Virus record (IMG/VR): IMGVR_UViG_3300013099_000017
Coordinates: 62,001-126,000 of that record
Origin: a virus
Reading direction: 5' to 3' (one strand)
DNA length: 64,000 nucleotides
The notes under the pieces are model-generated. The model saw nothing but the letters and a program-made list of their open reading frames with translations. It made no database searches and was not told where the DNA came from. The position numbers and the translations under genes were made by a program. Positions 54,571 to 62,085 of this stretch are shown in pieces. The stretch's first letter is position 1. The number at the start of each line of letters is the position of its first letter.

Positions 54571-55080
54571 ATGCAACAAAATGCTTACTGGATCAATCCA
54601 AGGGGCAAAATCCTTGATATTGGAATGGGAACACACATTAATCAGATTATTAAATCACCAAAATCGTTTGGATTGACAGAACGTTATATTCGTAATGTCT
54701 ATGAAAAATTTGGTGAGCCAATGAGTCTTGAAGGTAAAGCCCGTGAACAAATCATGTTGGAAGTTATCAAGGATGGATTTGTTCGTATCAGATTGGTTCC
54801 AAATAGATTTTGGTTAGTCAATGCTAATAAATATGATCGAAAATTAAAAAAAGCATTATCTGTTTGGGCTGGTGATGCCAAAGATGTAAAAAATGCAGGT
54901 AAATTTATGCCTGTCAAAATTGTTACTAACAGTGAAGTAGTAAGCACATATGATGTTAATGATTTATATTATGAAAAACATTTGAATGAATCTGATAACA
55001 TATCCGGTTATAATCCTATTATGGTTGAAAGTGTTGAAGATTTCAAATATTCAAAATATCAACAACTTAGGAACTTATGA
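54571..55080 (+). CDS. Hypothetical protein, 169 aa (no targeting peptide)
   Basis: QQNAYWINPRGKILDIGMGTHINQIIKSPKSFGLT...RYIRNVYEKFGEPMSLEGKAREQIMLEVIKDGFVRIR: a family I recall from large myoviruses and cyanophages, function unknown. It sits within the internal-protein cluster, overlapping the next gene by four bases. Confidence 0.6.
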   Translation: MQQNAYWINPRGKILDIGMGTHINQIIKSPKSFGLTERYIRNVYEKFGEPMSLEGKAREQIMLEVIKDGFVRIRLVPNRFWLVNANKYDRKLKKALSVWAGDAKDVKNAGKFMPVKIVTNSEVVSTYDVNDLYYEKHLNESDNISGYNPIMVESVEDFKYSKYQQLRNL

Positions 55081-55667
55081 AAACATTTAAACAATTTAAT
55101 AAATCAGGTAGAAATGTAGAAATTTCAAAGTATTCATTATCAGATGCTATTGAATATTCACAAAGTCAATTCCGTGAATATGGTAAAGACTTATATGAAG
55201 AAATACCAAACTTTGATAAGAACTTTGAAATAGCTCAAATGAAAGCGAGTACGGGTAGAACATTAAGAAAAGATATGCCTGTAATTTCAAGAAAAGATAT
55301 TGCTGATTTCAAAGTATTTCTTAAAGAAAAAGGTGTTAAATTTAAATTAAAGAAACAGGAAGTTAGTAAATTTCATCCAATTCAAAAACAAATTTATTTA
55401 AATAAATCTATTGATATTATTGCTAAATTTAGTGTTCAAGATTCTAAAAACTTCTTAACTGATTCTAAAACTGTTAGTGTATTATCGAGAGATAATTATC
55501 TTATTGATGGACATCATAGGATGCTTACAGGGTTATTAATAAATCCTAAAATGAAATTTAATACCATTATTGTTGATTTACCTGCAATTGAATTATTACC
55601 ACTAGCGTTAGAATTTTCAGATGATCATACTAGTAATACACGAAACGAATCATATGAAAAAGTTTAA
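55077..55667 (+). CDS. Internal ParB/Srx-fold protein, 196 aa
   Basis: Starts MKTFKQFNKSGRN: targeting-like, but no L-x-E in the first 15 residues. Body shares with the 59773 gene F.KNF.IAQ..A..G.T.RKDMPVI, then HPIQKQIY..KSI..IA, and NYLIDGHHRML (about 142-152). D-G-H-H-R is the signature of ParB/sulfiredoxin-fold nucleases or kinases. Possible DNA nicking or NTP-dependent role on injected or host DNA. A diverged paralogue pair. Confidence 0.65.
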   Translation: MKTFKQFNKSGRNVEISKYSLSDAIEYSQSQFREYGKDLYEEIPNFDKNFEIAQMKASTGRTLRKDMPVISRKDIADFKVFLKEKGVKFKLKKQEVSKFHPIQKQIYLNKSIDIIAKFSVQDSKNFLTDSKTVSVLSRDNYLIDGHHRMLTGLLINPKMKFNTIIVDLPAIELLPLALEFSDDHTSNTRNESYEKV

Positions 55668-56082
55668 AGAATATTTAAAAGAAGAATGGTATCAAACATA
55701 TAAGATACCAAGTTTAAAAGATCCATTAAATATCTTTAAAAATCCATCAAGAAAAGAAATAATGGAATTAGCAAAACAAGATTTTGATAGTTTTAGAGTA
55801 TTATTGATGGATAATGGTGATGTTTATGCATGGTCAAAAGCAATTCATGCACAAGCACATAAAGCATTAAAATTGAATGATAAATTTATTCCTGCTTATA
55901 TTGAATTTGCTGGAAATACTGGTGTAATTACTATTACAGATTTTATAAATAAATCATATTGGGGTGATCATCGTGAAATGGTTGCTGAACAAGTTAGAAC
56001 CAACAAACATTTAAAAAAATTATTCAATAATATAAAAATTGGATATTACAACAAACGTTCAACCGGAGATTGGGAACAATGA
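55654..56082 (+). CDS. Putative internal protein, 142 aa
   Basis: MKKFKEYLKEEW start, L-K-E. Then NPSRKEIMELAKQDFDSFRVLLMDNGDVYAWSKAIHAQAHKALKL, an alpha/beta module found in my memory in phage internal or toxin-type proteins, unassigned. ATG 55654 lies inside the preceding gene end, with no other good start. Confidence 0.6.
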   Translation: MKKFKEYLKEEWYQTYKIPSLKDPLNIFKNPSRKEIMELAKQDFDSFRVLLMDNGDVYAWSKAIHAQAHKALKLNDKFIPAYIEFAGNTGVITITDFINKSYWGDHREMVAEQVRTNKHLKKLFNNIKIGYYNKRSTGDWEQ

Positions 56083-56456
56083 AAAAATTTAAAGATCTAT
56101 TAACTGAAATAACATTACAACGTGCAGTAACAAAAGAACCAATATTGAATAAAATTAAGAAATTATTTCAAAATAAATTCGATAAAACAAATAATAATTT
56201 ATTTTTTATGGATAAAAAAGATGCGATTAAACGATTAAAATCTTATGGATTATCTGATGAAGAAATCAAAACGATTGAAACTGTTGCCTATTCTGAAATG
56301 AAAAAGATTATGACAAAATATAATATTGCTTTTCGTGGAAATGATCCATTTGTACTTCATGGATTTAATTTATTTTGGGAGCGTAGTTTTGGTGATGAAA
56401 AAACTGCCGATAAAGCATATAAAGAATATTTAAATAACATTAAGCAGAAACTATAA
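56079..56456 (+). CDS. Putative internal protein, 125 aa
   Basis: MKKFKDLLTEITLQRA, L-T-E cleavage site. Mature part: basic helices, then FMDKKDAIKRLKSYGLSDEEIKTIE (a UBA or helix-hairpin-like segment) and a charged end. Unknown role. Confidence 0.6.
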   Translation: MKKFKDLLTEITLQRAVTKEPILNKIKKLFQNKFDKTNNNLFFMDKKDAIKRLKSYGLSDEEIKTIETVAYSEMKKIMTKYNIAFRGNDPFVLHGFNLFWERSFGDEKTADKAYKEYLNNIKQKL

Positions 56457-56614
56457 TGAAAAGTTTTAAAGAATTAAACGAAAATGTATTGACAAAAGAA
56501 ATGGATTTTGTTGATGATAGTTCATCAAAATATAATTATTTAGATCAACTTGATAGTCATTTAAGTGGTATAATTACAGTATCAGAAGCTCTTGAAAGGG
56601 AATATAAAAAATGA
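56456..56614 (+). CDS. Small putative internal protein, 52 aa
   Basis: MKSFKELNENVLTKE: L-N-E site. Acidic helical mature part. TAATG-coupled to the previous gene. Confidence 0.55.
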   Translation: MKSFKELNENVLTKEMDFVDDSSSKYNYLDQLDSHLSGIITVSEALEREYKK

Positions 56615-56627
56615 GTGATATAGATAT

Positions 56628-57569
56628 ATGAAAAAATTTAAAGCATTTTTAAAAGAACAACCATCCGAAGCTCAGATAAAAGCTGGGAATTATAAGAAAA
56701 AACATATGCGATTTTGTACTTGTGATATAGCAATTGAAAATCGTAAAGGGTCAGTTCGTTCTGGTACTGATCCCGATGGTAAAGAATGGTCTGTAAAAAT
56801 GCCGTTTGATTATGGTTATATTAAAAGAACCAATGGTGCTGATGGTGATGCTGTTGATGTGTTTGTTGGTCCCGATAAAAAGAGTGAACGTATCTTTACA
56901 ATTAATCAAACTGATGATAAAGGAAAGTTTGATGAACATAAAGTAATGATGGGTTTTACTGACAAAAAGGATGCAGAAAAAGGTTATCTATCTGCATACG
57001 ATAAGGGTTGGTCTAACTATGAGAAAGATATTATAGAAATGGATATTGATACTTTTAAAAAGTGGTTGGATGTTAAATCACAAAAGAAACCAATGACCGA
57101 AAGTTTTGTATTATTACTTAAAGAAAATACCGAGATAAATGGTTTAGCTCAAATGAAAAAATTTGCTAAAAGTGCAATTTTAAAAATGTCCCAAACAGAA
57201 CAGTTATCTGAAATGTCATTTGCTCAAATGAAATCAGTTGAGCAACATGCTGATGATATTTTTTCATCATTAAACATTGATGTTAAGTTAAGGGGTCATT
57301 TCTTTGATAGATTGAATGATGCAAGAAATGGTCGTGAAATTACCGAAGCTGAAATGATACATTTATTTAATGCCACATTTAAAAAGTATGGGGCTAAAAT
57401 AGCTCATATGTCAAAGGGTCATGAAGCTGTTATATTTGATCATATGAATAATATTAATGTTCCATTTTTAATAGACTTTGATAATGTTACCGGACAACTG
57501 GTATTGATACCAAAAACGGTTATGAGAAAAAAGAATTTTCTAACAAGAACACAAAAATTAAAGGTGTAA
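56628..57569 (+). CDS. Internal polyvalent-type protein: InPase-like + nuclease-like domain
   Basis: 313 aa. MKKFKAFLKEQPSEAQ is the targeting peptide (L-K-E). About 30-155 matches the inorganic-pyrophosphatase-like domain of polyvalent proteins: GSVRSGTDPDGKEWSVKMPFDYGYIKRTNGADGDAVDVFVGPD..., then DEHKVMMGFTDKKDAEKGYLSAYDKGW. The last 150 residues, HFFDRLNDARNGREITEAEM..LF...FKKYGAKI...SKGHEAV, then DFDN.TGQLVLIPKTVMRKKNF, look like a BECR-type (RelE/EndoU) RNase seen in phage polyvalent proteins. Combined, a toxin-like effector injected into the host; activity is inferred. Confidence 0.68.
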   Translation: MKKFKAFLKEQPSEAQIKAGNYKKKHMRFCTCDIAIENRKGSVRSGTDPDGKEWSVKMPFDYGYIKRTNGADGDAVDVFVGPDKKSERIFTINQTDDKGKFDEHKVMMGFTDKKDAEKGYLSAYDKGWSNYEKDIIEMDIDTFKKWLDVKSQKKPMTESFVLLLKENTEINGLAQMKKFAKSAILKMSQTEQLSEMSFAQMKSVEQHADDIFSSLNIDVKLRGHFFDRLNDARNGREITEAEMIHLFNATFKKYGAKIAHMSKGHEAVIFDHMNNINVPFLIDFDNVTGQLVLIPKTVMRKKNFLTRTQKLKV

Positions 57570-57571
57570 AA

Positions 57572-57844
57572 ATGAAATCATATAAAGAATTTAACAAATT
57601 ATCAGAAGGATTTGCCAATAAATTAAGGTCTGGTAAAGTTCCGGTTGGTGAATATAGATTTAAATATGTATCAAAGGGAAATGTTGATTTTATATCAAAT
57701 TCAACTAAACATAGAAAAAGTTTAAAAGTAATTGAAAAAGGTAGAGATTATGTTATCATTAATGGTAATGCAAATGATCATTCATCTTTAATTACATCAT
57801 TGCAATCATTTGGGGATATTAACGGTTATGTCGAAGAAGAATAA
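57572..57844 (+). CDS. Small putative internal protein, 90 aa
   Basis: MKSYKEFNKLSEGFANK: targeting peptide with L-S-E. Mature part is a small beta-rich domain (EYRFKYVSKGNVDFISNSTKHRKSLKVIEKGRDYVIING). Role unknown. Confidence 0.58.
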   Translation: MKSYKEFNKLSEGFANKLRSGKVPVGEYRFKYVSKGNVDFISNSTKHRKSLKVIEKGRDYVIINGNANDHSSLITSLQSFGDINGYVEEE

Positions 57845-58190
57845 CAAATACGATCAATTTTTAGATAACATTGAAGATCCTGCCGAAAAAATGGTAAAGG
57901 AAAATAAAATTCCTGTTGATTATAAATTGATCCATAATATGACAAAAGAAATATGGTCATATGAAAATGAAAACGGTGATCTTAGTGAAATATTTAAAAG
58001 TAAAGATGAAGCATTATTAAGTATTTGGAATGAAAAATATTTAAATGAATCATCTAAAGAAAATGGGATGGTTGGTGAAGCGATTGATATATTATCATTA
58101 ACTAATACAAGAATAACGGATTCTTCCATTACATCTAAATTAGAAAAAATCATAAACGAATTAAGTTCGATCCAAAGGAAAATCAAATGA
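57828..58190 (+). CDS. Hypothetical protein of the cluster, 120 aa
   Basis: Starts MSKKNNKYDQFLDNIEDPAEK: a KYDQFLDNIE stretch resembles a shifted targeting peptide (N-I-E), less convincing. Helical acidic body. Overlaps the previous gene by 17 bases. Confidence 0.5.
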   Translation: MSKKNNKYDQFLDNIEDPAEKMVKENKIPVDYKLIHNMTKEIWSYENENGDLSEIFKSKDEALLSIWNEKYLNESSKENGMVGEAIDILSLTNTRITDSSITSKLEKIINELSSIQRKIK

Positions 58191-58492
58191 GTAAATATAA
58201 AGAATATTTAAACGAAGCAAATAGTGGTAAATATGAAATTTATCATGATTCATTAACAAGTGCCGTTCAAGAAATGGAATCATATGTTGTTAAAAATGGT
58301 TATACGTTGGATGATGAAGAAATGGCTGAAACCGTAGGGTTTGGTCCAAAAAAACCTTCTGGTGGAAAAACTAACCGATATACCATGTCGTTATATAAGG
58401 ATGGTAAAAAGCAACGTAAGGCTATTCATTTCCAAGTTTATAATCGTGAAACAAAACGAAACACTTTTGAGTTAAATATGTATATTAGATGA
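58187..58492 (+). CDS. Putative internal protein, 101 aa
   Basis: MSKYKEYLNEANSGK: L-N-E. Then AVQEMESYVVKNGYTLDDEEMAETVGFGPKKPSGGKTNRYTMSLYKDGKKQRKAIHFQVYNR, a small beta-sheet protein with Lys-rich loops that I recall as common in T4-like and vibrio myophages. ATGA-coupled. Confidence 0.65.
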   Translation: MSKYKEYLNEANSGKYEIYHDSLTSAVQEMESYVVKNGYTLDDEEMAETVGFGPKKPSGGKTNRYTMSLYKDGKKQRKAIHFQVYNRETKRNTFELNMYIR

Positions 58493-58935
58493 AAAAATTT
58501 AAACAATTCTTAAATGATTACAGTAAAAAAGCTCCAGTATTGGAGGCAAAGAATGTCTATGCTGTCAATTTTACATTTAGAGATTTAAAGAAAATCATAC
58601 AACTTGAAGATTCACCAAATGATTATATTGATCAATTAACAACGATCATGAAATTGAGTAATTCAAAAGGTGGTGCAACCATTAATGAAATGATATTTAA
58701 TGGTTGGGAAAAACAAATCAAGAAATATACCAAAGACATTATATTAATTGAAAAATTATCAAATCGTTTCATTAATGGTGATAAATCTGAAACAATTATT
58801 GAAATTTATAAAACCTTTCCTGATGATAAGGAATGGATTAAAGAATTAAATACAAATTCTAATAAAATTAATAAAGAATTAAAAACCCCATTAGAAGAAT
58901 TATTTTTAGCATTAGGTAAAAAAGAATGGATATGA
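58489..58935 (+). CDS. Putative internal protein, 148 aa
   Basis: MKKFKQFLNDYSKKAPVLEAKN: targeting peptide without a canonical L-x-E after the aromatic block (LND, then V-L-E-A). The body is helical and charged. Coupled at both ends. Confidence 0.52.
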   Translation: MKKFKQFLNDYSKKAPVLEAKNVYAVNFTFRDLKKIIQLEDSPNDYIDQLTTIMKLSNSKGGATINEMIFNGWEKQIKKYTKDIILIEKLSNRFINGDKSETIIEIYKTFPDDKEWIKELNTNSNKINKELKTPLEELFLALGKKEWI

Positions 58936-59444
58936 AATCATTTAAACAATTTAATGAGGGTAATTTATCTAAACTTAAATCACTAAAAAAGTCCAAAACA
59001 GATAACATCAAATCATTTGATAGATTAGGTAAGGGTGATAAAATTACAATTGGTAATAAAAATATCATTTTATCTAATAGAGTTGAATTGAAAACACATC
59101 CTTATGAACTTGATGGATGGTATATCGCATTAGCACAAGATGGAAATGATTCTTATTATATTACAAAATCTAAAAATTCAGATACTTATAAATTATATAA
59201 AGCATTAAAATTATCACAAGTTGGTTCAGAATATGAACCAATTGCAAAATCACCAAAATTAACTAAAAATAAAATTATTATAGAAGATATAAAAATTCCT
59301 ATAAAAGTTGGTGATATTGTATTGGGTGGTAAATTTAAAAACAAAAAAATCAAAGTTAAATCTATTGGTAAAAATGAAAAAGGTGATATCACCATTAACA
59401 ATAGACCATTATTAAAATTTAGAATAATCGATCAGGATAAATAA
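58932..59444 (+). CDS. Putative internal protein, 170 aa
   Basis: MKSFKQFNEGNLSKL: targeting peptide, F-N-E. Basic, Lys-rich beta-type body (GDKITIGNKNIILSNRVELKTHPYELDGWYIA...KIPIKVGDIVLGGKFKNKKIKVKSIG), like two SH3-type repeats. TAATG overlap with the next gene. Confidence 0.55.
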   Translation: MKSFKQFNEGNLSKLKSLKKSKTDNIKSFDRLGKGDKITIGNKNIILSNRVELKTHPYELDGWYIALAQDGNDSYYITKSKNSDTYKLYKALKLSQVGSEYEPIAKSPKLTKNKIIIEDIKIPIKVGDIVLGGKFKNKKIKVKSIGKNEKGDITINNRPLLKFRIIDQDK

Positions 59445-59776
59445 TGATGCAAGACATATATCAAGTTATAGTTCGGGGAAATTTTTGGGGTGGTCGATAC
59501 TATGAAGATAGTTTGGATTCTATTTTTGTATTGGCTGATGATAAGCAAGATGCTGTTAATATAGCAAAATCAAATATTGAACAAGTTGAAGTTCATTTTA
59601 GAAATAAAAGGTATTATGGTGGAAAGTTGGCTATTGCTAAACACGATAAATATAAATTTAAAGAACGTAATATTTGTGTTGCCAAAACATCATACCAAAA
59701 AGTTTATAATAAAACATTAACAAAACACGGAAACTTTGAAAAAGTAAATCTAAACACATTAGGGACAAATGAATGA
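59444..59776 (+). CDS. Hypothetical protein, 110 aa (no targeting peptide)
   Basis: MMQDIYQVIVRGNFWGGRYYEDSLDSIFVLADDKQDAVNIAKSNIEQVEVHF: small alpha/beta protein, basic C-terminal half. The pattern is unfamiliar. Coupled to both neighbours in the cluster. Confidence 0.52.
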   Translation: MMQDIYQVIVRGNFWGGRYYEDSLDSIFVLADDKQDAVNIAKSNIEQVEVHFRNKRYYGGKLAIAKHDKYKFKERNICVAKTSYQKVYNKTLTKHGNFEKVNLNTLGTNE

Positions 59777-60486
59777 ATACATTTAAACAATATTTAATTG
59801 AAGCTGGACAAGGGGCAGGACAACTTGAATTAGTAAAAACAGACGTTAAAAAAGCAAGGGAATATGCTGAAAAAGATTTTCAAAAATATGATCGTGATTT
59901 AGATGAACAAATTCCTGATTTTGATAAGAATTATTTATTTGCTCAAAAACAAGCAGGGTCAGGTAAAACACAACGTAAAGATATGCCTGTAATTGAAGAA
60001 AAAGATGTTAAGGATTTACAGCGTAGACTAGAAAATGGTCATATTGATATTAAATCACCACATCCTAAAAATACTAAACATCCTTTTCCAAAAGGACTAA
60101 CACAACAAACCGGACATCAATGGTTGGAAAATGGATTAAAGCGTCATGATGGTAGTATTAAAGATGATATCGTAAAAGTTAAGATGGAGCAAGTTACCGT
60201 TGGGTCATTACATCCAATACAAAAACAAATATATTTTGATAAGTCAATTAATCCAATTGCAGAAAATGGTGCTGTTAAATCAAAAGCATTTATGACAGGA
60301 AAAAATACTACTTTCATTATGTCAAAAGATCATTACATCATTGATGGACATCATAGATTTTTAGCTTCTGTATTATTAGATCCAACAATGAAAGTTAATT
60401 CATTGGTTATTGATTTACCAATTAAAGATTTACTACCATTAACATTATCCTACTCAGATGCAGTAGGAAACAAAAGGAACGCATAA
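59773..60486 (+). CDS. Internal ParB/Srx-fold protein, 237 aa
   Basis: MNTFKQYLIEAGQGAGQLE: clear capsid-targeting peptide with L-I-E, closest of all to T4 (which begins MKTYQEFIAE). Body is the paralogue of the 55077 protein with an extra insert (about 75-135, His/Lys-rich). HYIIDGHHRFLASVLL (about 195-210) is the ParB-type D-G-H-H-R loop. Would be packed in the head and injected; nuclease or kinase activity is inferred from the fold. Confidence 0.72.
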   Translation: MNTFKQYLIEAGQGAGQLELVKTDVKKAREYAEKDFQKYDRDLDEQIPDFDKNYLFAQKQAGSGKTQRKDMPVIEEKDVKDLQRRLENGHIDIKSPHPKNTKHPFPKGLTQQTGHQWLENGLKRHDGSIKDDIVKVKMEQVTVGSLHPIQKQIYFDKSINPIAENGAVKSKAFMTGKNTTFIMSKDHYIIDGHHRFLASVLLDPTMKVNSLVIDLPIKDLLPLTLSYSDAVGNKRNA

Positions 60487-60487
60487 C

Positions 60488-60754
60488 ATGGCATTTACAC
60501 ATATACCAAATAACTCAGATTGGGAATACGATAACGCACCTCCTGACCCTGGAGGAAAACAATCTAATTTGTGGAATAAACAAGTTAATGGTATTCGTGT
60601 TAATTCTGGTGGTGATGAAGTTTACTCACATTGTCGAAAAATTGGAACAAGTGTACAAACTTCCGGTGAGTTAAATAAATCTTATTGGGATAATCAAAGA
60701 ATATCATTTAATGTTACTGGTGGTTCCGGTGAATCAGTACATGTTGCTAATTAA
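60488..60754 (+). CDS. Hypothetical protein, 88 aa
   Basis: MAFTHIPNNSDWEYDNAPPDPGGKQSNLWNKQVNGIRVNSGGDEVYSHCRKIGTS... reads like a small virion protein (Pro/Gly/Asn-rich) of T4-like phages. GNAACGCATAAC upstream. Function unknown. Confidence 0.55.
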   Translation: MAFTHIPNNSDWEYDNAPPDPGGKQSNLWNKQVNGIRVNSGGDEVYSHCRKIGTSVQTSGELNKSYWDNQRISFNVTGGSGESVHVAN

Positions 60755-60759
60755 CATTG

Positions 60760-60767
60760 TATAAATA
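60760..60767 (+). promoter_or_regulatory. T4-type late promoter TATAAATA
   Basis: Exact octamer, 17 bases before the 60784 start in the 29-base gap. Supports a second late transcript inside the cluster. Confidence 0.62.
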
Positions 60768-60783
60768 ATTACATGGAATTAAT

Positions 60784-61221
60784 ATGAAAAATCTCTTTGA
60801 AGATGGTGAACCAACAAATAGTGTAAGTGCTGGATCAATGGATTCACATGAAGCAACTGATGGTAAAAGAAAAAAAGAAAAAACAAAAATAGCAAGGCGT
60901 AAAAAAATGAAAAAATATAAAGAATATCAGGAATCATTGAAAGAAGATCATGTTGATGATGGTTGGGTTCAATATCAATATGAAGATTCAACATCAATGA
61001 AAAAAGCAGTTGTTAATTTAAATATTTCACCAGAAGATTATGTTATGTATCCTGTTGAAAAATATATTGAATTTAAAAAAGAAAGTGATTTGGAAGCAGT
61101 TTTAAAAATCATTGACGATCCACATCATCAAAAACCATTCCATCCATATCACGAACATGAACATGATGATCATATAAGTGATTATGAATACGATTATGAA
61201 GAAGAAGATTTAGAATTATAA
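60784..61221 (+). CDS. Late protein, 145 aa, with an internal targeting-type start
   Basis: N-terminus MKNLFEDGEPTNSVSAGSMD is Ser/Gly/Asp-rich, then a basic linker (GKRKKEKTKIARRKK). At residue 42 a second ATG (60907) opens MKKYKEYQESLKE, a full targeting peptide with L-K-E, preceded by AAGGCG. A short form from 60907 would be an internal protein; the long form may be something else. The C-terminus is a His/Glu/Asp-rich tail with YHEHEHDDH. Confidence 0.55.
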   Translation: MKNLFEDGEPTNSVSAGSMDSHEATDGKRKKEKTKIARRKKMKKYKEYQESLKEDHVDDGWVQYQYEDSTSMKKAVVNLNISPEDYVMYPVEKYIEFKKESDLEAVLKIIDDPHHQKPFHPYHEHEHDDHISDYEYDYEEEDLEL

Positions 61222-61244
61222 TATCAAATTAAGGAAGTTAAACA

Positions 61245-61667
61245 ATGAGTAAAAATATAAACATAGCACCAAGTTATTGTCCGAAAGCCAAAGCAACTAA
61301 ACGTGGTTGGGAAGATCCTGAAACTGGTGAATTATTGGTATCCAATAAAAGTTTGGATTTAGAGTTAATTAATTCTGGTGTTTCATTAAATGATGTTGTT
61401 TCAGCAAACGTTGAAACTACCACAAAAGATGAAACCTTATATGATGAATTAGTTGAAATGAATAAGGAATTGGAAGAATTAGTTGAAATGAATAAGGAAT
61501 TGGAAGAAGAACCTGTTGAATTGGCAGAAAAAACCGAAGAAAAAATTAATTTAAGTACCATGAATAAAACTGAAATCATTGCTTATGCTGAGAATGTTTT
61601 AGATTTAGAATTGAGTATGGATGATACTAAAAAAAGTTTAATTGAACAAATAAAAAACCAAAAGTAA
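61245..61667 (+). CDS. LEM/HeH-like protein with a 10-residue repeat, 140 aa
   Basis: Starts MSKNINIAPSYCPKAKATKRGW. Middle has a 30-bp tandem repeat (61446-61505) coding ELVEMNKELE twice, acidic. The last 36 residues (LSTMNKTEIIAYAENVLDLELSMDDTKKSLIEQI) are an HeH/LEM-type helix-extension-helix, like Rho N-terminal or SAP folds. I know of similar proteins in myoviruses; a virion or DNA-binding role is plausible. Confidence 0.6.
   Translation: MSKNINIAPSYCPKAKATKRGWEDPETGELLVSNKSLDLELINSGVSLNDVVSANVETTTKDETLYDELVEMNKELEELVEMNKELEEEPVELAEKTEEKINLSTMNKTEIIAYAENVLDLELSMDDTKKSLIEQIKNQK
61446..61505 (+). repeat. 30-bp perfect tandem repeat inside a coding region
   Basis: Two identical 30-bp units (61446-61475, 61476-61505), each coding ELVEMNKELE. 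Zero differences suggests recent duplication. Confidence 0.9.
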
Positions 61668-61670
61668 AAT

Positions 61671-62024
61671 ATGAATGATAATGATGATTTTGTTCAGTAT
61701 TGTATAAAAAACTACAAAGCACGTTTTTTCTCACTGGATGAATTTAAAAAAGATTTAAGTACCGTAACCAATATTAAAAAAATGTTATCACGGTACTTAA
61801 CATCCAATAAAATTAATGAAAGACTTGTTTTAAATCATGTAATTACACTCAATAATGTATTTGGTGTGGAAGCAACTAATGTTATATTATTCTATAAATT
61901 GGAAGATAAATTTTATCCTGCCATTAAATCTATATTAATATTTCTTAATATATACATTCAGAGCAATCTTACACATAGAATAAAACAAGATGTTAAATTA
62001 ACCGATTTATTAGAAATATCTTGA
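61671..62024 (+). CDS. Conserved phage protein, 117 aa
   Basis: Pattern KNYKARFFSLDEFKKDLSTVTNIKKMLSRYLTSNKINERLVLNHVITLNNVFGVEATNVILFYKLEDKFYPAIKSILIFLNIYI: I recall this helical family from cyanophages and other T4-like viruses, just beside replication genes. Function unknown to me. Starts three bases after the previous stop. Confidence 0.65.
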   Translation: MNDNDDFVQYCIKNYKARFFSLDEFKKDLSTVTNIKKMLSRYLTSNKINERLVLNHVITLNNVFGVEATNVILFYKLEDKFYPAIKSILIFLNIYIQSNLTHRIKQDVKLTDLLEIS

Positions 62025-62049
62025 CATAATATATATATTGTGCTAAACT
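62021..62049 (+). promoter_or_regulatory. Sigma70-type promoter
   Basis: TTGACA (62021-62026), 17 bases, TAAACT (62044-62049). Directly upstream of the primase. TTGACA overlaps the previous TGA. Confidence 0.72.
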
Positions 62050-62085
62050 GGGTCAAATGAAATAAATTCATAATGAGAACGATTA

